A stretch of 64,000 nucleotides of DNA from Corynebacterium casei LMG S-19264 (GCF_000550785.1 NZ_CP004350.1:1654009-1718008), one strand, 5' to 3'; counted from the first letter of the stretch, positions 53,590 through 63,849 are shown. Notes: a model not told the origin generated them from the sequence alone. Program-made: numbers and translations.

Positions 53590-54726
53590 TTATTCTTCGT
53601 CTTCCTTGGAAGACTCCCGCGAAGGTTCTTCGGTGGATTCTGCGGACTCTTCCTCCGTTGGCTCTTCCGATTCGATTTCGGCGGATGCTTCAGAGACCGA
53701 AGCTTCTTCCGTGGATTCTTCTTCAGTAGGTGTGTGAGAGGTTGAGGTGGCGAAGCAGTCATCGACTGGCTTGAGCTCGCCGGTCTCTAATGCTTTGTCA
53801 ATCAGCGTTTCTAGGCGGCTAGCAATCTCATCGAGCGCGGCGGCGGAGACGTCTTCTACTGAGTCATACTCGGTGTCATCCAAGAAAGCCATGTCATCAT
53901 CCCAGGTCATCCACGAGGTAGAGATGGCTATACCAACTTCCCCACCGTCAACAGGCATCACGCCCATCTGCCGGGAGGTGTACTCACCATCGGAGTCATC
54001 CAAGCCCCAGCCACCCTTGGAGTGCACGTCACCGAGGCCCGATAAGCCCCACTTTTGCCACTCCACGATATCTTGCATGGCGTCATAGACATATTCAGAT
54101 TCAGGGACGCAGCCCAGACGGGAGGCAAAGCGCGCCTGGGCTTTGCCTTTCCAGGTGGACATGCCAAAGGCTTGGTCCATTTCGACATCGGATTCAAAAT
54201 CATTGAGCAACTTTTCGATGCTCTCAATCGCGCTGCCCTCAGTCCATTCGACCTGCTGCCACAAAGCATAGGCAGCATCATTGTCTGACTCTTTAATGGC
54301 GGCGTCCACGAGGGACTCGTCCGCGCCGTCACGCAAGGCAGCGATGGCGATGGGAACCTTGATGGTTGACCAGGCGGGCTCAGCCCCCTCGCCACCAGCC
54401 AGGTGTTCATCGGTATCACCGACTACCGCCAGCGATACGGTCGCGCCATATTTGTCCTCGACATCGGAGACAATCTGCTCCATGGCGGCCGCGAGGTTTT
54501 CATCCTCGAGAATCTCAACGTCTTTTTCTTGCACAAAACCTGGGGCTGCAGAAGACGTGGTGGCAGTCGGCGCACCTGGCCCGCCCGGCATCGCACAGCC
54601 GGTGAGCAACGCGATGGAAGCAGAAAGCGCCACCGTCAGTGAGGCTCCCCGGGACATAGCCTTCCCGCGGGCAGTCCTTCTCTTCGCACGTGGCGAGTTC
54701 TGATGTGAAGTCACGTCAAGAAACAC
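53590..54726 (-). CDS. Beta-lactamase-fold serine hydrolase lipoprotein
   Basis: A 378-residue exported protein with the lipobox SIALLTGCAM (Cys near residue 44 from the frame start). It has the three active-site motifs of the serine beta-lactamase/PBP superfamily in order: STIK (Ser-x-x-Lys) in PAWSTIKVPIAIAAL, SDN in IKESDNDAAYALW, and KGG in VHSKGGWGLD. A long Glu/Ser/Thr tail (residues about 330-378) follows. The class A Glu166-like residue is not obvious, so it is probably not an efficient beta-lactamase but a muropeptide- or cell-wall-related hydrolase. The start is uncertain: GTG 54714 or ATG 54657 are options. It follows uvrA by 27 bases. Confidence 0.8.
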   Translation of the reverse strand: MFLDVTSHQNSPRAKRRTARGKAMSRGASLTVALSASIALLTGCAMPGGPGAPTATTSSAAPGFVQEKDVEILEDENLAAAMEQIVSDVEDKYGATVSLAVVGDTDEHLAGGEGAEPAWSTIKVPIAIAALRDGADESLVDAAIKESDNDAAYALWQQVEWTEGSAIESIEKLLNDFESDVEMDQAFGMSTWKGKAQARFASRLGCVPESEYVYDAMQDIVEWQKWGLSGLGDVHSKGGWGLDDSDGEYTSRQMGVMPVDGGEVGIAISTSWMTWDDDMAFLDDTEYDSVEDVSAAALDEIASRLETLIDKALETGELKPVDDCFATSTSHTPTEEESTEEASVSEASAEIESEEPTEEESAESTEEPSRESSKEDEE

Positions 54727-54753
54727 TAGCCCAGGAAATTACCTGGGCCGCAA

Positions 54754-57597
54754 CTAGCTCTCCAGAACTGGCTTGAGGAACTGGCCCGTGTAGGAGCCTT
54801 GCACTGCAGCGACATCCTCAGGTGTGCCTTCAGCCACTACGGTGCCGCCGCCGTTTCCGCCTTCCGGCCCCATGTCCACAATCCAGTCGGCTGCCTTGAT
54901 GACATCCAGGTTGTGTTCAATGATGAGAACCGAGTTGCCCTTATCCACCAAGCTTTGAATGACCAGCATCAGCTTGCGGATGTCTTCAAAGTGCAAACCT
55001 GTAGTTGGCTCGTCCAGAATGTAGATGGTGCGACCATTGGTGCGCTTTTGCAGCTCAGATGCCAACTTCACACGCTGCGCTTCACCACCAGACAAGGTGG
55101 TTGCGGCCTGACCAAGACGGACATAGCCCAGACCCACATCCACCAGGGTTGCCAGGTAGCGGTGAATGGAGGTGATGGGTTCGAAGAACTCAGACGCCTC
55201 AGAGATAGGCATGTCGAGGACCTCAGCAATGTTTTTGCCCTTGTACAAAACCTCTAGGGTTTCGCGGTTGTAGCGTGCGCCTTCACAGACTTCACACGGA
55301 ACATAAACATCTGGTAGGAAGTTCATCTCAATCTTGATGGTGCCATCACCCTGGCACGCCTCACAGCGCCCGCCCTTGACGTTGAAGCTGAAACGTCCCG
55401 GCTTGTAGCCGCGAACCTTGGACTCCTGGGTCTCAGCGAACAAGTTACGGATCTTGTCAAAGACACCCGTGTACGTAGCCGGGTTGGAACGTGGGGTGCG
55501 GCCAATTGGAGACTGGTCAACCTGCACCAGCTTGTCCAAGTGCTCAACGCCTTCGACGCGCACCGCGCGGCCCGGCACCTGACGCGCACGGTTGAGCTTA
55601 TTCGCCAGAGTCTTGGCCAGAATCTGATTAACCACAGTGGACTTACCGGAGCCGGACACACCGGTAATACACACCAGAACGCCCAGTGGGATTTCCACGT
55701 CGATGTTCTTCAGGTTGTTCTCGTGCGCACCCACGACCTTCAGAGTGCGTTCTTTATCAATCTCCCGGCGTGAATCCGGCACACCAAGCTTCTTTGCGCC
55801 CGATAGGTATTGTCCGGTCAAAGACTCCTTGGACTTCAAGATGCCTTTGGGCTCGCCCTGGTAGATGACTTCGCCACCGTATTCGCCAGCGCGTGGCCCG
55901 ATATCAATGAGCCAGTCTGCTTCACGGATGGTGTCTTCATCGTGTTCCACCACGATCAGGGTGTTGCCGATATCGCGCAGACGCTTCAGCGTCTCAATCA
56001 GACGGTGGTTATCACGCTGGTGCAGACCAATGGAAGGCTCATCTAGCACGTAAAGCACGCCGGCAAGACCGGAACCAATCTGCGTTGCCAGACGAATACG
56101 CTGTGCCTCACCACCGGACAAGGTGGACGCACCACGGTCCAGGGTTAGGTAGTTCAAACCGACATCCAACAGGAAGCGCAGACGTGCCTGGATTTCTTTC
56201 AGCACGGCACCGGCGATGATTTCTTCACGGTGACCAAGCACCAAAGAATCCAAGAACTTCGAGGCATCCTCAATGGACAGTCCAGTCAGACCTGCGATGG
56301 ACAGCTCATCAAATCCTTGCGCTGCCAAACGCACAGCAAGGATCTCTGGGCGCAGGCGCGAGCCCTTACAGGTAGGACAAGGCACTAGGCGGGTGTACTG
56401 CAGCAGGCGGTCCTTGGCCCAATCAGAATCCGTTTGCTCGAGCTTGCGCTCAAGGAAGCCGATTGCGCCCTCAAAAGGTGCGGTCCAGTTGCGCTGGCGC
56501 CCATAACGGTTCTTGTAACGGACGTTGACTTCCTCATCGGTGCCGTAAATCAGGGCATCGCGCTGCTCCTCGGTGAGCAAGCTCAACGGCGCGTTCGGAT
56601 CGAAGTCCATCGCCTTGCCCAAGCCTTCAACCAGCTTCACAAAGTACTTGGAGTTCGGCGAAGAGCTCCACGGCTGGATGGCCTCGACTGCTGGTGCATC
56701 CTTATCTGGAATCAACAGATCCAAGTCCACTTCAGTCTTGGTACCGATGCCATCGCAAGCTGGGCAAGAACCAAATGGTGCGTTGAAGGAAAAGGCGCGT
56801 GGCTCATATTCCTCAATGGTCAGCGCGTGGCCATTCGGGCAGGATGCCTTCTCCGAATAGGTGTGGGTCAACTCTTCGTTGTCCACATAATCAATGGTCA
56901 CCAGACCATCGGCAAGCCGCAGCGCAGTCTCCACCGAATCCGTCAGACGCTGCTTGGCAGAAGCTTTGACCTGCAAACGGTCAACCACAACGTTGATATC
57001 GTGCTTAATCTGCTTCTTAAGCTTCGGGGGCTCATTGAGCTGAATCAGATCTCCATCGACGGTCGCGCGCACGAAACCCTGCGCCGCCAAATCTTCGAAC
57101 AGATCCACAAACTCGCCCTTGCGCTTGCGCACAACCGGAGCCAAAACCTGGAACTTGAGCTTTTCTTCCTGCGCTAAAATAGAATCCACAATCTGCTGCG
57201 GAGTTTGACGCTCAATAGTCGCATCACACTTCGGACAGTGCGGGGTACCCGCGCGAGAGAACAAAAGGCGCAGGTAGTCATAAATTTCCGTAATCGTACC
57301 TACGGTCGAGCGTGGGTTATGGTTGGTGGATTTCTGGTCAATGGACACCGCCGGCGACAGACCATCAATAAAGTCCACATCGGGTTTATCCATCTGGCCT
57401 AAAAACATGCGGGCATAGGAGCTCAAAGACTCAACGTAGCGACGTTGACCCTCGGCGAAAATAGTGTCAAAGGCCAGCGAAGACTTGCCGGAACCGGACA
57501 GGCCGGTAAATACCACCATTTTGTCGCGCGGGACATCAATGTCCACTCCTTTAAGGTTGTGCTCACGTGCACCGCGGACTACTAAACGATCAGCCAC
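54754..57597 (-). CDS. uvrA: Excinuclease ABC subunit A
   Basis: Damage recognition ATPase of nucleotide excision repair. The 947-residue protein has two ABC units, each with Walker A ([29 protein letters not shown]) and a signature ([35 protein letters not shown]). The zinc motifs CPKC, CPNG and CEACQGDG...CEVC are present, as is [11 protein letters not shown] is the start. It is divergent from the MBL hydrolase across 73 bases. uvrB ends at the window edge. Confidence 0.97.
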   Translation of the reverse strand: MADRLVVRGAREHNLKGVDIDVPRDKMVVFTGLSGSGKSSLAFDTIFAEGQRRYVESLSSYARMFLGQMDKPDVDFIDGLSPAVSIDQKSTNHNPRSTVGTITEIYDYLRLLFSRAGTPHCPKCDATIERQTPQQIVDSILAQEEKLKFQVLAPVVRKRKGEFVDLFEDLAAQGFVRATVDGDLIQLNEPPKLKKQIKHDINVVVDRLQVKASAKQRLTDSVETALRLADGLVTIDYVDNEELTHTYSEKASCPNGHALTIEEYEPRAFSFNAPFGSCPACDGIGTKTEVDLDLLIPDKDAPAVEAIQPWSSSPNSKYFVKLVEGLGKAMDFDPNAPLSLLTEEQRDALIYGTDEEVNVRYKNRYGRQRNWTAPFEGAIGFLERKLEQTDSDWAKDRLLQYTRLVPCPTCKGSRLRPEILAVRLAAQGFDELSIAGLTGLSIEDASKFLDSLVLGHREEIIAGAVLKEIQARLRFLLDVGLNYLTLDRGASTLSGGEAQRIRLATQIGSGLAGVLYVLDEPSIGLHQRDNHRLIETLKRLRDIGNTLIVVEHDEDTIREADWLIDIGPRAGEYGGEVIYQGEPKGILKSKESLTGQYLSGAKKLGVPDSRREIDKERTLKVVGAHENNLKNIDVEIPLGVLVCITGVSGSGKSTVVNQILAKTLANKLNRARQVPGRAVRVEGVEHLDKLVQVDQSPIGRTPRSNPATYTGVFDKIRNLFAETQESKVRGYKPGRFSFNVKGGRCEACQGDGTIKIEMNFLPDVYVPCEVCEGARYNRETLEVLYKGKNIAEVLDMPISEASEFFEPITSIHRYLATLVDVGLGYVRLGQAATTLSGGEAQRVKLASELQKRTNGRTIYILDEPTTGLHFEDIRKLMLVIQSLVDKGNSVLIIEHNLDVIKAADWIVDMGPEGGNGGGTVVAEGTPEDVAAVQGSYTGQFLKPVLES

Positions 57598-57670
57598 TTG
57601 TTGGTTTTTCTCTTCCTCTGATGACTTTTATGTTCTACTCTTCATCGAACATACCCGTAAGGTGGTGAAT

Positions 57671-58273
57671 ATGACGAACGATATTACTCTCCATCACATC
57701 TCAGTTTCTGAGATGGACAACAATTGCTACCTGCTCGCATCAAACGGTGAAGGCCTGCTTATTGATGCCGCCGATGATGCCCAAGCCATTTTGGCCATGG
57801 CTGAACAAGCCGGCGTGAAAATCACCAAGGTTCTCACCACCCACCGCCACTGGGACCATGTCCGCGCGCTGCAAGAAGTCTTGAAAGAAACCGACGCCAC
57901 GCACTATGCAGCATTCCTGGAATCGCCAGCGTTGCCATCGTCTGTCGATGTCGAATTGCAGCACGATGACACCATCGAATTCGGCGGCCGGGAACATGAC
58001 GTCATTATCTTGCGCGGACACACTCCAGGTGGCGCGTGTCTGGCCGTAGACATGGACGGTGTGCCGCACTTGTTTGTTGGTGACTCCTTATTCCCTGGCG
58101 GAGTGGGCAAGACCACGTCTGAAGGCGACTTCGTGCGTCTTTACAAGGATGTTACGGAACGACTCTTTGACATCTACCCCGATGAAGCAGTGGTCTGGCC
58201 GGGCCACGGAAAGGCCACCACGCTGGGCGATGAGCGCCCACACCTGGGTGACTGGTGGGACCGCCGCTGGTAG
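57671..58273 (+). CDS. Metallo-beta-lactamase-fold hydrolase
   Basis: A 200-residue MBL-fold protein of the glyoxalase II/YcbL-like group. Its zinc motif is THRHWDHV (His-x-His-x-Asp-His), with later metal ligands in GHTPGGA and VWPGHGKATT and in the Asp of GDSLFPGG. The start at 57671 (MTNDITLHH) has AAGGTGG upstream. It is divergent from uvrA. The substrate is probably a thioester or similar small molecule; unproven. Confidence 0.88.
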   Translation: MTNDITLHHISVSEMDNNCYLLASNGEGLLIDAADDAQAILAMAEQAGVKITKVLTTHRHWDHVRALQEVLKETDATHYAAFLESPALPSSVDVELQHDDTIEFGGREHDVIILRGHTPGGACLAVDMDGVPHLFVGDSLFPGGVGKTTSEGDFVRLYKDVTERLFDIYPDEAVVWPGHGKATTLGDERPHLGDWWDRRW

Positions 58274-58391
58274 TCGCGAACCGATAACAATTTTACTGGA
58301 AACATAAAATTTCAGTCATCTGTGCTGACAAAATGCGTACACTGGTTGACTAGAAAAGTTTGCGAACTTTATTTGAAGGAGCTAAAAACAA

Positions 58392-59369
58392 ATGCTACGT
58401 AAAATCGCCCGTCCAATGCTCGCGTCCTTCTTTGTCTGGGATGGCGTTGACACTCTGCGCAACACCGACCAGCACATTGCGGAAACCGAAAACATGTTGG
58501 AGCGCCTGCGCAAGGTGCTGCCACGCGAGTACGCCGGCTACATTCCAAGTGATCCTGAGCTGGTAGCGCGCGCACTTGCTGGTGCACGCGTCGGCGCAGG
58601 TTCCCTGTTTGCCATTGGCAAGGCTCCTCGCACCTCCGCTGCTGTTTTGGCTGGCACCAGCCTGCCAGCACTGGTTGGCGCGAATGCTTTCTGGTCTGCG
58701 GACTCTGAGAAGGAAAAGACCGAGGGCCGCAATGCGCTGATCACCAACACCGCATTGCTGGGCGCACTCTTTATCACCACCCAGGACCGTGAGGGCAAGC
58801 CATCTTTGACCTGGCGCGCACAGAAGGCTGGTGAGCGCACCAGCAAGAAGGTACAGGCTGCGCTGCCAACCAAGTCTGAAACCCAGAAGCTGACCGGCAA
58901 GGCCACCGACTGGTTTGAGGACACCTCCGACCGTGTGACTTCTTATGTGGATGACCACAAGGATGAGTGGCAGGACACCGGCAAGGACTTGCTCAACACT
59001 GCTAAGTCTCATGTCGATGAGGCACGCTCCTACGTTGATGACAACAAGGATGATTGGCAGGATGCCGGCAAGGGCCTGATCGCTAACGTGCGTGACTCCG
59101 CTAAGGATTACACCGAGACCGCACGCGGCTTTGTCAATGACAACGCTGGTGACTGGTTGGCTACCGCGGAAGATAACGCAAAGACCGCCCGCAAGGCAGT
59201 GGTTAAGAACGCTTCCAAGGCACAGAAGAAGGCCGACAAGGCTTTGACCAAGGCTGAGAAGTCTTCCGGTGGTTCCGCCAAGAAGTGGAACAAGAAGGCG
59301 AACAAGTTCCAGAAGGAAGCTGACAAGAAGATTGCTAAGGCAATCAAGAAGGTTGGCAAGAACATCTAG
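58392..59369 (+). CDS. DoxX-like membrane protein with Lys/Asp repeat tail
   Basis: A 325-residue protein. Residues 1-120 form a DoxX-like membrane part (LASFFVWDGVDTLRN; ARVGAGSLFAIGKAPRTSAA; NALITNTALLGALFITT). Residues about 155-270 contain roughly 33-residue repeats (YVDDHKDEWQDTGKDLL; YVDDNKDDWQDAGKGLI; FVNDNAGDWLATAEDNA). The final 55 residues are almost all Lys and Ala. The repeats look like amphipathic LEA-type helices. GGAG precedes the ATG. DoxX proteins have a loose link to redox and sulfur stress; the repeat tail is an addition of unknown role. It ends at a strong terminator. Confidence 0.75.
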   Translation: MLRKIARPMLASFFVWDGVDTLRNTDQHIAETENMLERLRKVLPREYAGYIPSDPELVARALAGARVGAGSLFAIGKAPRTSAAVLAGTSLPALVGANAFWSADSEKEKTEGRNALITNTALLGALFITTQDREGKPSLTWRAQKAGERTSKKVQAALPTKSETQKLTGKATDWFEDTSDRVTSYVDDHKDEWQDTGKDLLNTAKSHVDEARSYVDDNKDDWQDAGKGLIANVRDSAKDYTETARGFVNDNAGDWLATAEDNAKTARKAVVKNASKAQKKADKALTKAEKSSGGSAKKWNKKANKFQKEADKKIAKAIKKVGKNI

Positions 59370-59389
59370 TTCGTCACACGCTCTACCCA

Positions 59390-59422
59390 CAACGGCCCAG
59401 CTTTTTGTATGCTGGGCCGTTG
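59390..59422 (+). terminator. Terminator after the DoxX-like gene
   Basis: Inverted repeat CAACGGCCCAGC / GCTGGGCCGTTG, 12-base arms, followed by TTCTATTTTTTA. Confidence 0.85.
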
Positions 59423-59457
59423 TTCTATTTTTTACTCATCACCATCCAAGGAAGTTG

Positions 59458-61740
59458 ATGCCCTCCGTGACCTCGCCGTCAACACCTAACCCCTCCTCCC
59501 CTAATTCTCCAGTTCAGACAGAGAAAGCTTCCGCAATTGCAGCGGAGCAAACCTATGTCGACATGCTCTTTGACCGCTTGGACAAGGAAGTCGCGGACGC
59601 CAACCAGCGCCTGAACGAAGTCCAAGCAGACGTTGACCCCGCTAACCCCGACTCAGACGCCTTGGTTCGCCGTGAGACCGAGTACCACTTGCTCCAGGGC
59701 AAACTGGACCGCCTCAACCTGGCGCAGCTCGGCCTCGTCTTCGGCCGCATCGACGTTGATGCCCCAGGTGATAATCCCACCGCAGATGGTTTGGACCGCC
59801 GCTATATCGGCCGCATGGGCTTGGATGCCCGCGAAGATGACTACCGCACCTTGCTGTTGGACTGGCGTGCACCAATGGCGCGGCCCTTCTACTTGGCCAC
59901 TACTGCGCAGCCAGAGGATGTTGCGGTGCGTCGCCATATTCGCACCAAGGGACGCACGGTCACTGATATCACCGATGAGGTGCTAGCCCGCGAGCTCGCA
60001 GCCGCAGCGGTTGATGTTGATAATGACGCGAGCATCACCAGCGAATCAGCGCTGCACCAAGCGATGGAACGCGCGCGTACCACACACATGAGTTCCATCG
60101 TGGAGACCATTCAGCGTGAGCAGGATGAGATCATTCGTGATGAGCGCCGTGGAGTCATGGTGGTTGACGGCGGCCCGGGTACGGGTAAGACGGCGGTGGC
60201 GCTGCATCGAATAGCATATTTGCTCTACAACCACCGCGAACGCTTGGCATCGACCGGCGTGCTCATCCTGGGTCCTAACTCAACTTTCTTGGACTATATT
60301 TCCCGCGTTCTGCCTGAACTCGGTGAAACCGGCGTGGTGCTGTCTACCATTTCGGAGCTTTTCCCCGGTGTTACGGCAACGTTGCAGGACTCTTTGCTCA
60401 CGCGTGAAATCAAGGGCTCGGATGCCATGGTGGGTATCTTGGGCGAGGCCCTGCGCGCGTACCAGGTTGTGCCGGAAGATCCGGTCTCCATCAAGGTAGA
60501 GCAGCTTTATCTGACTGCCACTCCGGATATGGTCAAGGCGGCACGCACTCGTGCGCGGCGTTCGCACAAGCCGCATAATGATGCCCGCGGCGCGTTCATT
60601 GAGCATTTCGTGCAGTCTCTCGCGGAGCAGATGGCTAACAAGATTGGTGCGGATCCGTTGGGCGGCAAGAACTTGCTCTCGCGTGCCGATGTCGACCAGC
60701 TCTTTGATGATCTTTCAGAGACCCCCGCGGTGCAAGAGCTTATCGATGCCTTCTGGCCGACGCTCTCCCCACAATCCGTCCTGGCGGAGTTGCTGGGTTC
60801 TGAGGATGCCATTGCTCATGCGGCTTATGCCTATGACGATGAGACCCGTGAGGCGCTATTCCGTCCGACGCAGTTCGATGGCATTGAAGCCTGGTCGGCC
60901 GCGGATGTGGCTCTGCTGGATGAGCTAGCGGTGCTCATCGGCATGCCCGATGTGGAGGCCCAGGAAGAAGCCGAGCGTGCAGCGTGGAAAGAGCAAGTCT
61001 CTGATGCGGAAGACGCGCTGGATATCCTGTCTTCTTCGATGTCAACGGATAATGATGACGACATGTTTGAGGCCGAGATTCTCTCCGCGCATGACGTGAT
61101 TGACGCCGAAGCACTTGCTCGCCGCCAACAGACCTTGGACCATCGCTCCACCGCTGAGCGTGCCGCCGCCGACTACACCTGGGCCTATGGCCATGTGGTC
61201 ATCGATGAGGCCCAAGAGCTCACCCCGATGGAGTGGCGCATGGTCTTTCGCCGCACCCCTTCGCGCTGGATGACGGTGGTCGGCGATACTAGTCAGACCA
61301 GCTCCCCCGCCGGCGTTGATGCTTGGGAAGACACCCTCGGTGAATTCGTGGGCGATCGCTTCCGCATTCACCATCTCACGGTCAATTACCGCACGCCACA
61401 GCCCATTGCGGACTTGGCGTACAAGGTGCGCAAAAGCGTGGACGATTCCGCACAGCAGACCGAGTCAATCCGCGACGGTGAACCAGTCCGCTTCCTTGAG
61501 TACTCCGACAAGCCGCTTAAGGCCGGCATTTTCACCGATGACAACGGCCGCCTCAACGCGGTCATTGACGTCAACAACGTCGAGGAAGTCAAAGGCCTTG
61601 AGTTCGACCACGTGACTGTCATCAACCCCGTGGACATCATCGAACGCAGCCCACTGGGCATCAACGACCTCTACGTCGCACTGACCCGCGCAACGCAAAC
61701 CTTGACCATTATCGGTGAGTGGCCCGAGGAATTCCACTAG
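59458..61740 (+). CDS. HelD/HelR-type RNA polymerase motor ATPase
   Basis: A 760-residue superfamily 1 helicase-like ATPase. Walker A GGPGTGKTAVALHR is near residue 240, motif II VVIDEAQELTPMEW near 580, and the C-terminal LYVALTRATQTLTIIGEW carries motif VI. The N-terminal coiled-coil arm (about 25-95) and insertions fit HelD-like proteins, which pull RNA polymerase off DNA and in actinobacteria (HelR) also remove rifampicin. The open frame begins at 59269. ATG 59458 with AAGGAA upstream and the sequence MPSVTSPSTPN is the likely start. No DNA-helicase activity is expected. Confidence 0.87.
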   Translation: MPSVTSPSTPNPSSPNSPVQTEKASAIAAEQTYVDMLFDRLDKEVADANQRLNEVQADVDPANPDSDALVRRETEYHLLQGKLDRLNLAQLGLVFGRIDVDAPGDNPTADGLDRRYIGRMGLDAREDDYRTLLLDWRAPMARPFYLATTAQPEDVAVRRHIRTKGRTVTDITDEVLARELAAAAVDVDNDASITSESALHQAMERARTTHMSSIVETIQREQDEIIRDERRGVMVVDGGPGTGKTAVALHRIAYLLYNHRERLASTGVLILGPNSTFLDYISRVLPELGETGVVLSTISELFPGVTATLQDSLLTREIKGSDAMVGILGEALRAYQVVPEDPVSIKVEQLYLTATPDMVKAARTRARRSHKPHNDARGAFIEHFVQSLAEQMANKIGADPLGGKNLLSRADVDQLFDDLSETPAVQELIDAFWPTLSPQSVLAELLGSEDAIAHAAYAYDDETREALFRPTQFDGIEAWSAADVALLDELAVLIGMPDVEAQEEAERAAWKEQVSDAEDALDILSSSMSTDNDDDMFEAEILSAHDVIDAEALARRQQTLDHRSTAERAAADYTWAYGHVVIDEAQELTPMEWRMVFRRTPSRWMTVVGDTSQTSSPAGVDAWEDTLGEFVGDRFRIHHLTVNYRTPQPIADLAYKVRKSVDDSAQQTESIRDGEPVRFLEYSDKPLKAGIFTDDNGRLNAVIDVNNVEEVKGLEFDHVTVINPVDIIERSPLGINDLYVALTRATQTLTIIGEWPEEFH

Positions 61741-61751
61741 AATTGGCAACC

Positions 61752-62789
61752 ATGGCTTTCAGTGACATCGTCCGCAAAACAGAGCAAACCATCAATAAGA
61801 CTGCAGTGAAGTTCGCATCTAAGCGTGGTTGGGTGCCTGCTATTAGTGGGTACACCGGATATGGTTCGAAAAATAGCATCCGCATCTTTGGACGCGTGCT
61901 GGCGGTGGATCCGGAAAGCCCTTCGGCGAAGCAGCCGGGTGCACATCCCGATGATCGTCCGGAGCAGCGTGGGTGGCGGCAGTTTCTCACCGTGCAGCTA
62001 ACGGATTTCCCGTTCACGGTCACAATCGGTGACAAGGAAGTCCACGCGCAGACGGACGCGAATGGCTACATTGACATCAGCATGGACAACCCAGGCTTGG
62101 AGCCAGGATGGCACACTGCCAAGATTTCAATTCAAGGCGCACAGGATGCCACCGCTGATGTCATGGTGGCGGATTCTGACCGCCCGGTGGGCATCATCAG
62201 CGATATTGATGACACCATCTTGGTCACCTGGCTGCCGCGCGCGATGGTCGCGGCGTGGAATTCGTGGGTCAAGCGCACGAACACGCGCATGCCTGTCGAT
62301 GGCATGGCGGCCTTCTTCCGCCGCATCCAAGAAGCGCATCCAGAAGCCCCGGTCTTCTACCTCTCCACCGGCGCGTGGAATACCTACCGAACGCTGAACC
62401 GGTTTGTGCGCCAGCACGGCTTTCCGCGCGGGCCAATGCTGCTGACTGACTGGGGACCAACCGATACTGGGCTGTTTCGCAGCGGCATGGAGCACAAGAA
62501 GGTGCAGCTGCGAAACCTGATCATTGACTACCCAAACATGACTTGGATTCTGGTTGGCGATGATGGCCAGCATGATCCGCTGATCTTCTCAGAGGTGGTC
62601 AAAGAGCACCCGACGCAGATCAAGATGGTCGCCGTGCGCACCCTGACCCCGCGTGAGCATGTGCTCTCCCACGGCACCGTGGCACCCTTGGCGGAAGTGG
62701 CGAAAAGCGCGCGGGCGGCCGTGCCGTTTATCCACGGCGAAAGCGGGCATGAGCTGATCGAGGAATTCGATAAACACCCGAATAACTAA
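61752..62789 (+). CDS. App1-like phosphatidate phosphatase family protein (DUF2183)
   Basis: A 345-residue protein. The N-terminal region (about 1-130) is a beta-rich domain. The catalytic domain begins with ISDIDDTILVTWLP (HAD-type Asp-x-Asp-x-Thr near residue 150), and VFYLSTGAWNTYRTLNRFVR, ILVGDDGQHDP and the Lys/Arg motif HKKVQLRNLIIDYP follow. It matches the App1/PF09949 family whose yeast member is a phosphatidate phosphatase. In this cell the lipid substrate is unknown. The gene is 11 bases downstream of the HelD-type gene. Confidence 0.85.
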   Translation: MAFSDIVRKTEQTINKTAVKFASKRGWVPAISGYTGYGSKNSIRIFGRVLAVDPESPSAKQPGAHPDDRPEQRGWRQFLTVQLTDFPFTVTIGDKEVHAQTDANGYIDISMDNPGLEPGWHTAKISIQGAQDATADVMVADSDRPVGIISDIDDTILVTWLPRAMVAAWNSWVKRTNTRMPVDGMAAFFRRIQEAHPEAPVFYLSTGAWNTYRTLNRFVRQHGFPRGPMLLTDWGPTDTGLFRSGMEHKKVQLRNLIIDYPNMTWILVGDDGQHDPLIFSEVVKEHPTQIKMVAVRTLTPREHVLSHGTVAPLAEVAKSARAAVPFIHGESGHELIEEFDKHPNN

Positions 62790-62794
62790 AAACG

Positions 62795-62837
62795 AAATAC
62801 GCCGCTAAGTGAGTACTTTCCACTTAGCGGCGTATTT
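62795..62837. terminator. Bidirectional terminator between the App1-like gene and usp
   Basis: Inverted repeat AAATACGCCGCTAAGTG / CACTTAGCGGCGTATTT, 17-base perfect arms with a 9-base loop, between converging genes. Confidence 0.85.
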
Positions 62838-62849
62838 ATTTGTGAAGTC

Positions 62850-63290
62850 TTAGTTCACGGTGTGCACAATCATGACATCACAGTCAGACTGACGTGCAAC
62901 ATCTGCAGGAACCGAGCCCAGTAGGCGGCCGGTTAGCGAGTTGATGCCGCGGTTACCAACAACCAGCAGGTCAGCGTTGTTATCGTTAACAATCGCCATC
63001 AGTGCCTGCACTGGGGTGCCAGCGCGCACAGCGGTTTCAACCTTGGTCACGCCGAGCTTCTCTGCGTGAGCCTTGCCCGCAGCAAGGTTTTCAGCAGCAA
63101 TGTCATCACCCAAGATGGTGACAGACTCCTGGCGCAGGGTCTTGGATGCTTCTTCCTTGTTCTCGTAATAAGCGCAGCCGATAATCAGCGTGGCATCAAA
63201 TGCCGCCGCGATGAGTGCTGCACGCTCTACTGCCAGAAGGGACGACTTGGATCCGTCGGTACCCACAACGATGGTGTCATATTCGCTCAT
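62850..63290 (-). CDS. Universal stress protein
   Basis: A 146-residue UspA-family protein starting MSEYDTIVVGTDGSKSSL, with the ATP-binding loop VVGNRGINSLTGRLLGSV (Gly-x2-Gly-x9-Gly-Ser). ATG 63290 is preceded by AAAGGT; the open frame runs on to 63305. A second, similar gene lies 53 bases upstream. Confidence 0.93.
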   Translation of the reverse strand: MSEYDTIVVGTDGSKSSLLAVERAALIAAAFDATLIIGCAYYENKEEASKTLRQESVTILGDDIAAENLAAGKAHAEKLGVTKVETAVRAGTPVQALMAIVNDNNADLLVVGNRGINSLTGRLLGSVPADVARQSDCDVMIVHTVN

Positions 63291-63343
63291 GTTGACCTTT
63301 CGCACGCGATAATTTGTTGATATCAGTCTAACAATAGAATTAA

Positions 63344-63793
63344 TTAATTGCGCTCAGACGTGGTGTTTACCACGACAACGTCTGCCTGTGCCTTACGCGT
63401 TAGTTCCGTTGCCACGGAGCCGAAAACACGGCCACGCACGGAGTTCATGCCGCGGTTGCCGACAACGAACATGTCCACGCTGTAGTCCTTTTCCACTTCC
63501 AGCATCGCCTTGACTGGGTCGCCGGACTTGCCAATGACCTCTATTGCCTTCGCGCCTTCCTTTTGTGCGATGGCCGCTGCATCATCCAGGTAGGACTGTG
63601 CATCAGCGCGGTCGATGACTGGGACGCTTTCAGAGTCAGGTGCACCAAGCATTGCGCCAGGCTGGTTGTAGAAAGCAGAAATAATGATCAGCTTGGCCTC
63701 ATACGCGCGCGCCATGCTGGCAGCGGCGCGGACTGCGCGCAGGGAGGTTGGAGAACCGTCAGTACCTACAGCGATGGTGTCATAAGTAAGCAT
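63344..63793 (-). CDS. Universal stress protein
   Basis: A 149-residue paralogue of the preceding gene, MLTYDTIAVGTDGSPTSL and VVGNRGMNSVRGRVFGSV with the ATP-binding signature. Tandem usp genes between uvrB and the HelD/App1 genes suggest a stress-linked cluster. Both run toward the terminator at 62795-62837. Confidence 0.93.
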   Translation of the reverse strand: MLTYDTIAVGTDGSPTSLRAVRAAASMARAYEAKLIIISAFYNQPGAMLGAPDSESVPVIDRADAQSYLDDAAAIAQKEGAKAIEVIGKSGDPVKAMLEVEKDYSVDMFVVGNRGMNSVRGRVFGSVATELTRKAQADVVVVNTTSERN

Positions 63794-63849
63794 TTAAATT
63801 CACTTTCTTGGTCGAGATCGGAAATTTACCTATTGAATTTATTATTGCA

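Noticed and set aside
57598..57670. LexA (SOS) box between uvrA and the MBL gene
   Set aside because: A TATGTTCGA half-site is present on the minus strand but the other half does not match the corynebacterial SOS consensus.
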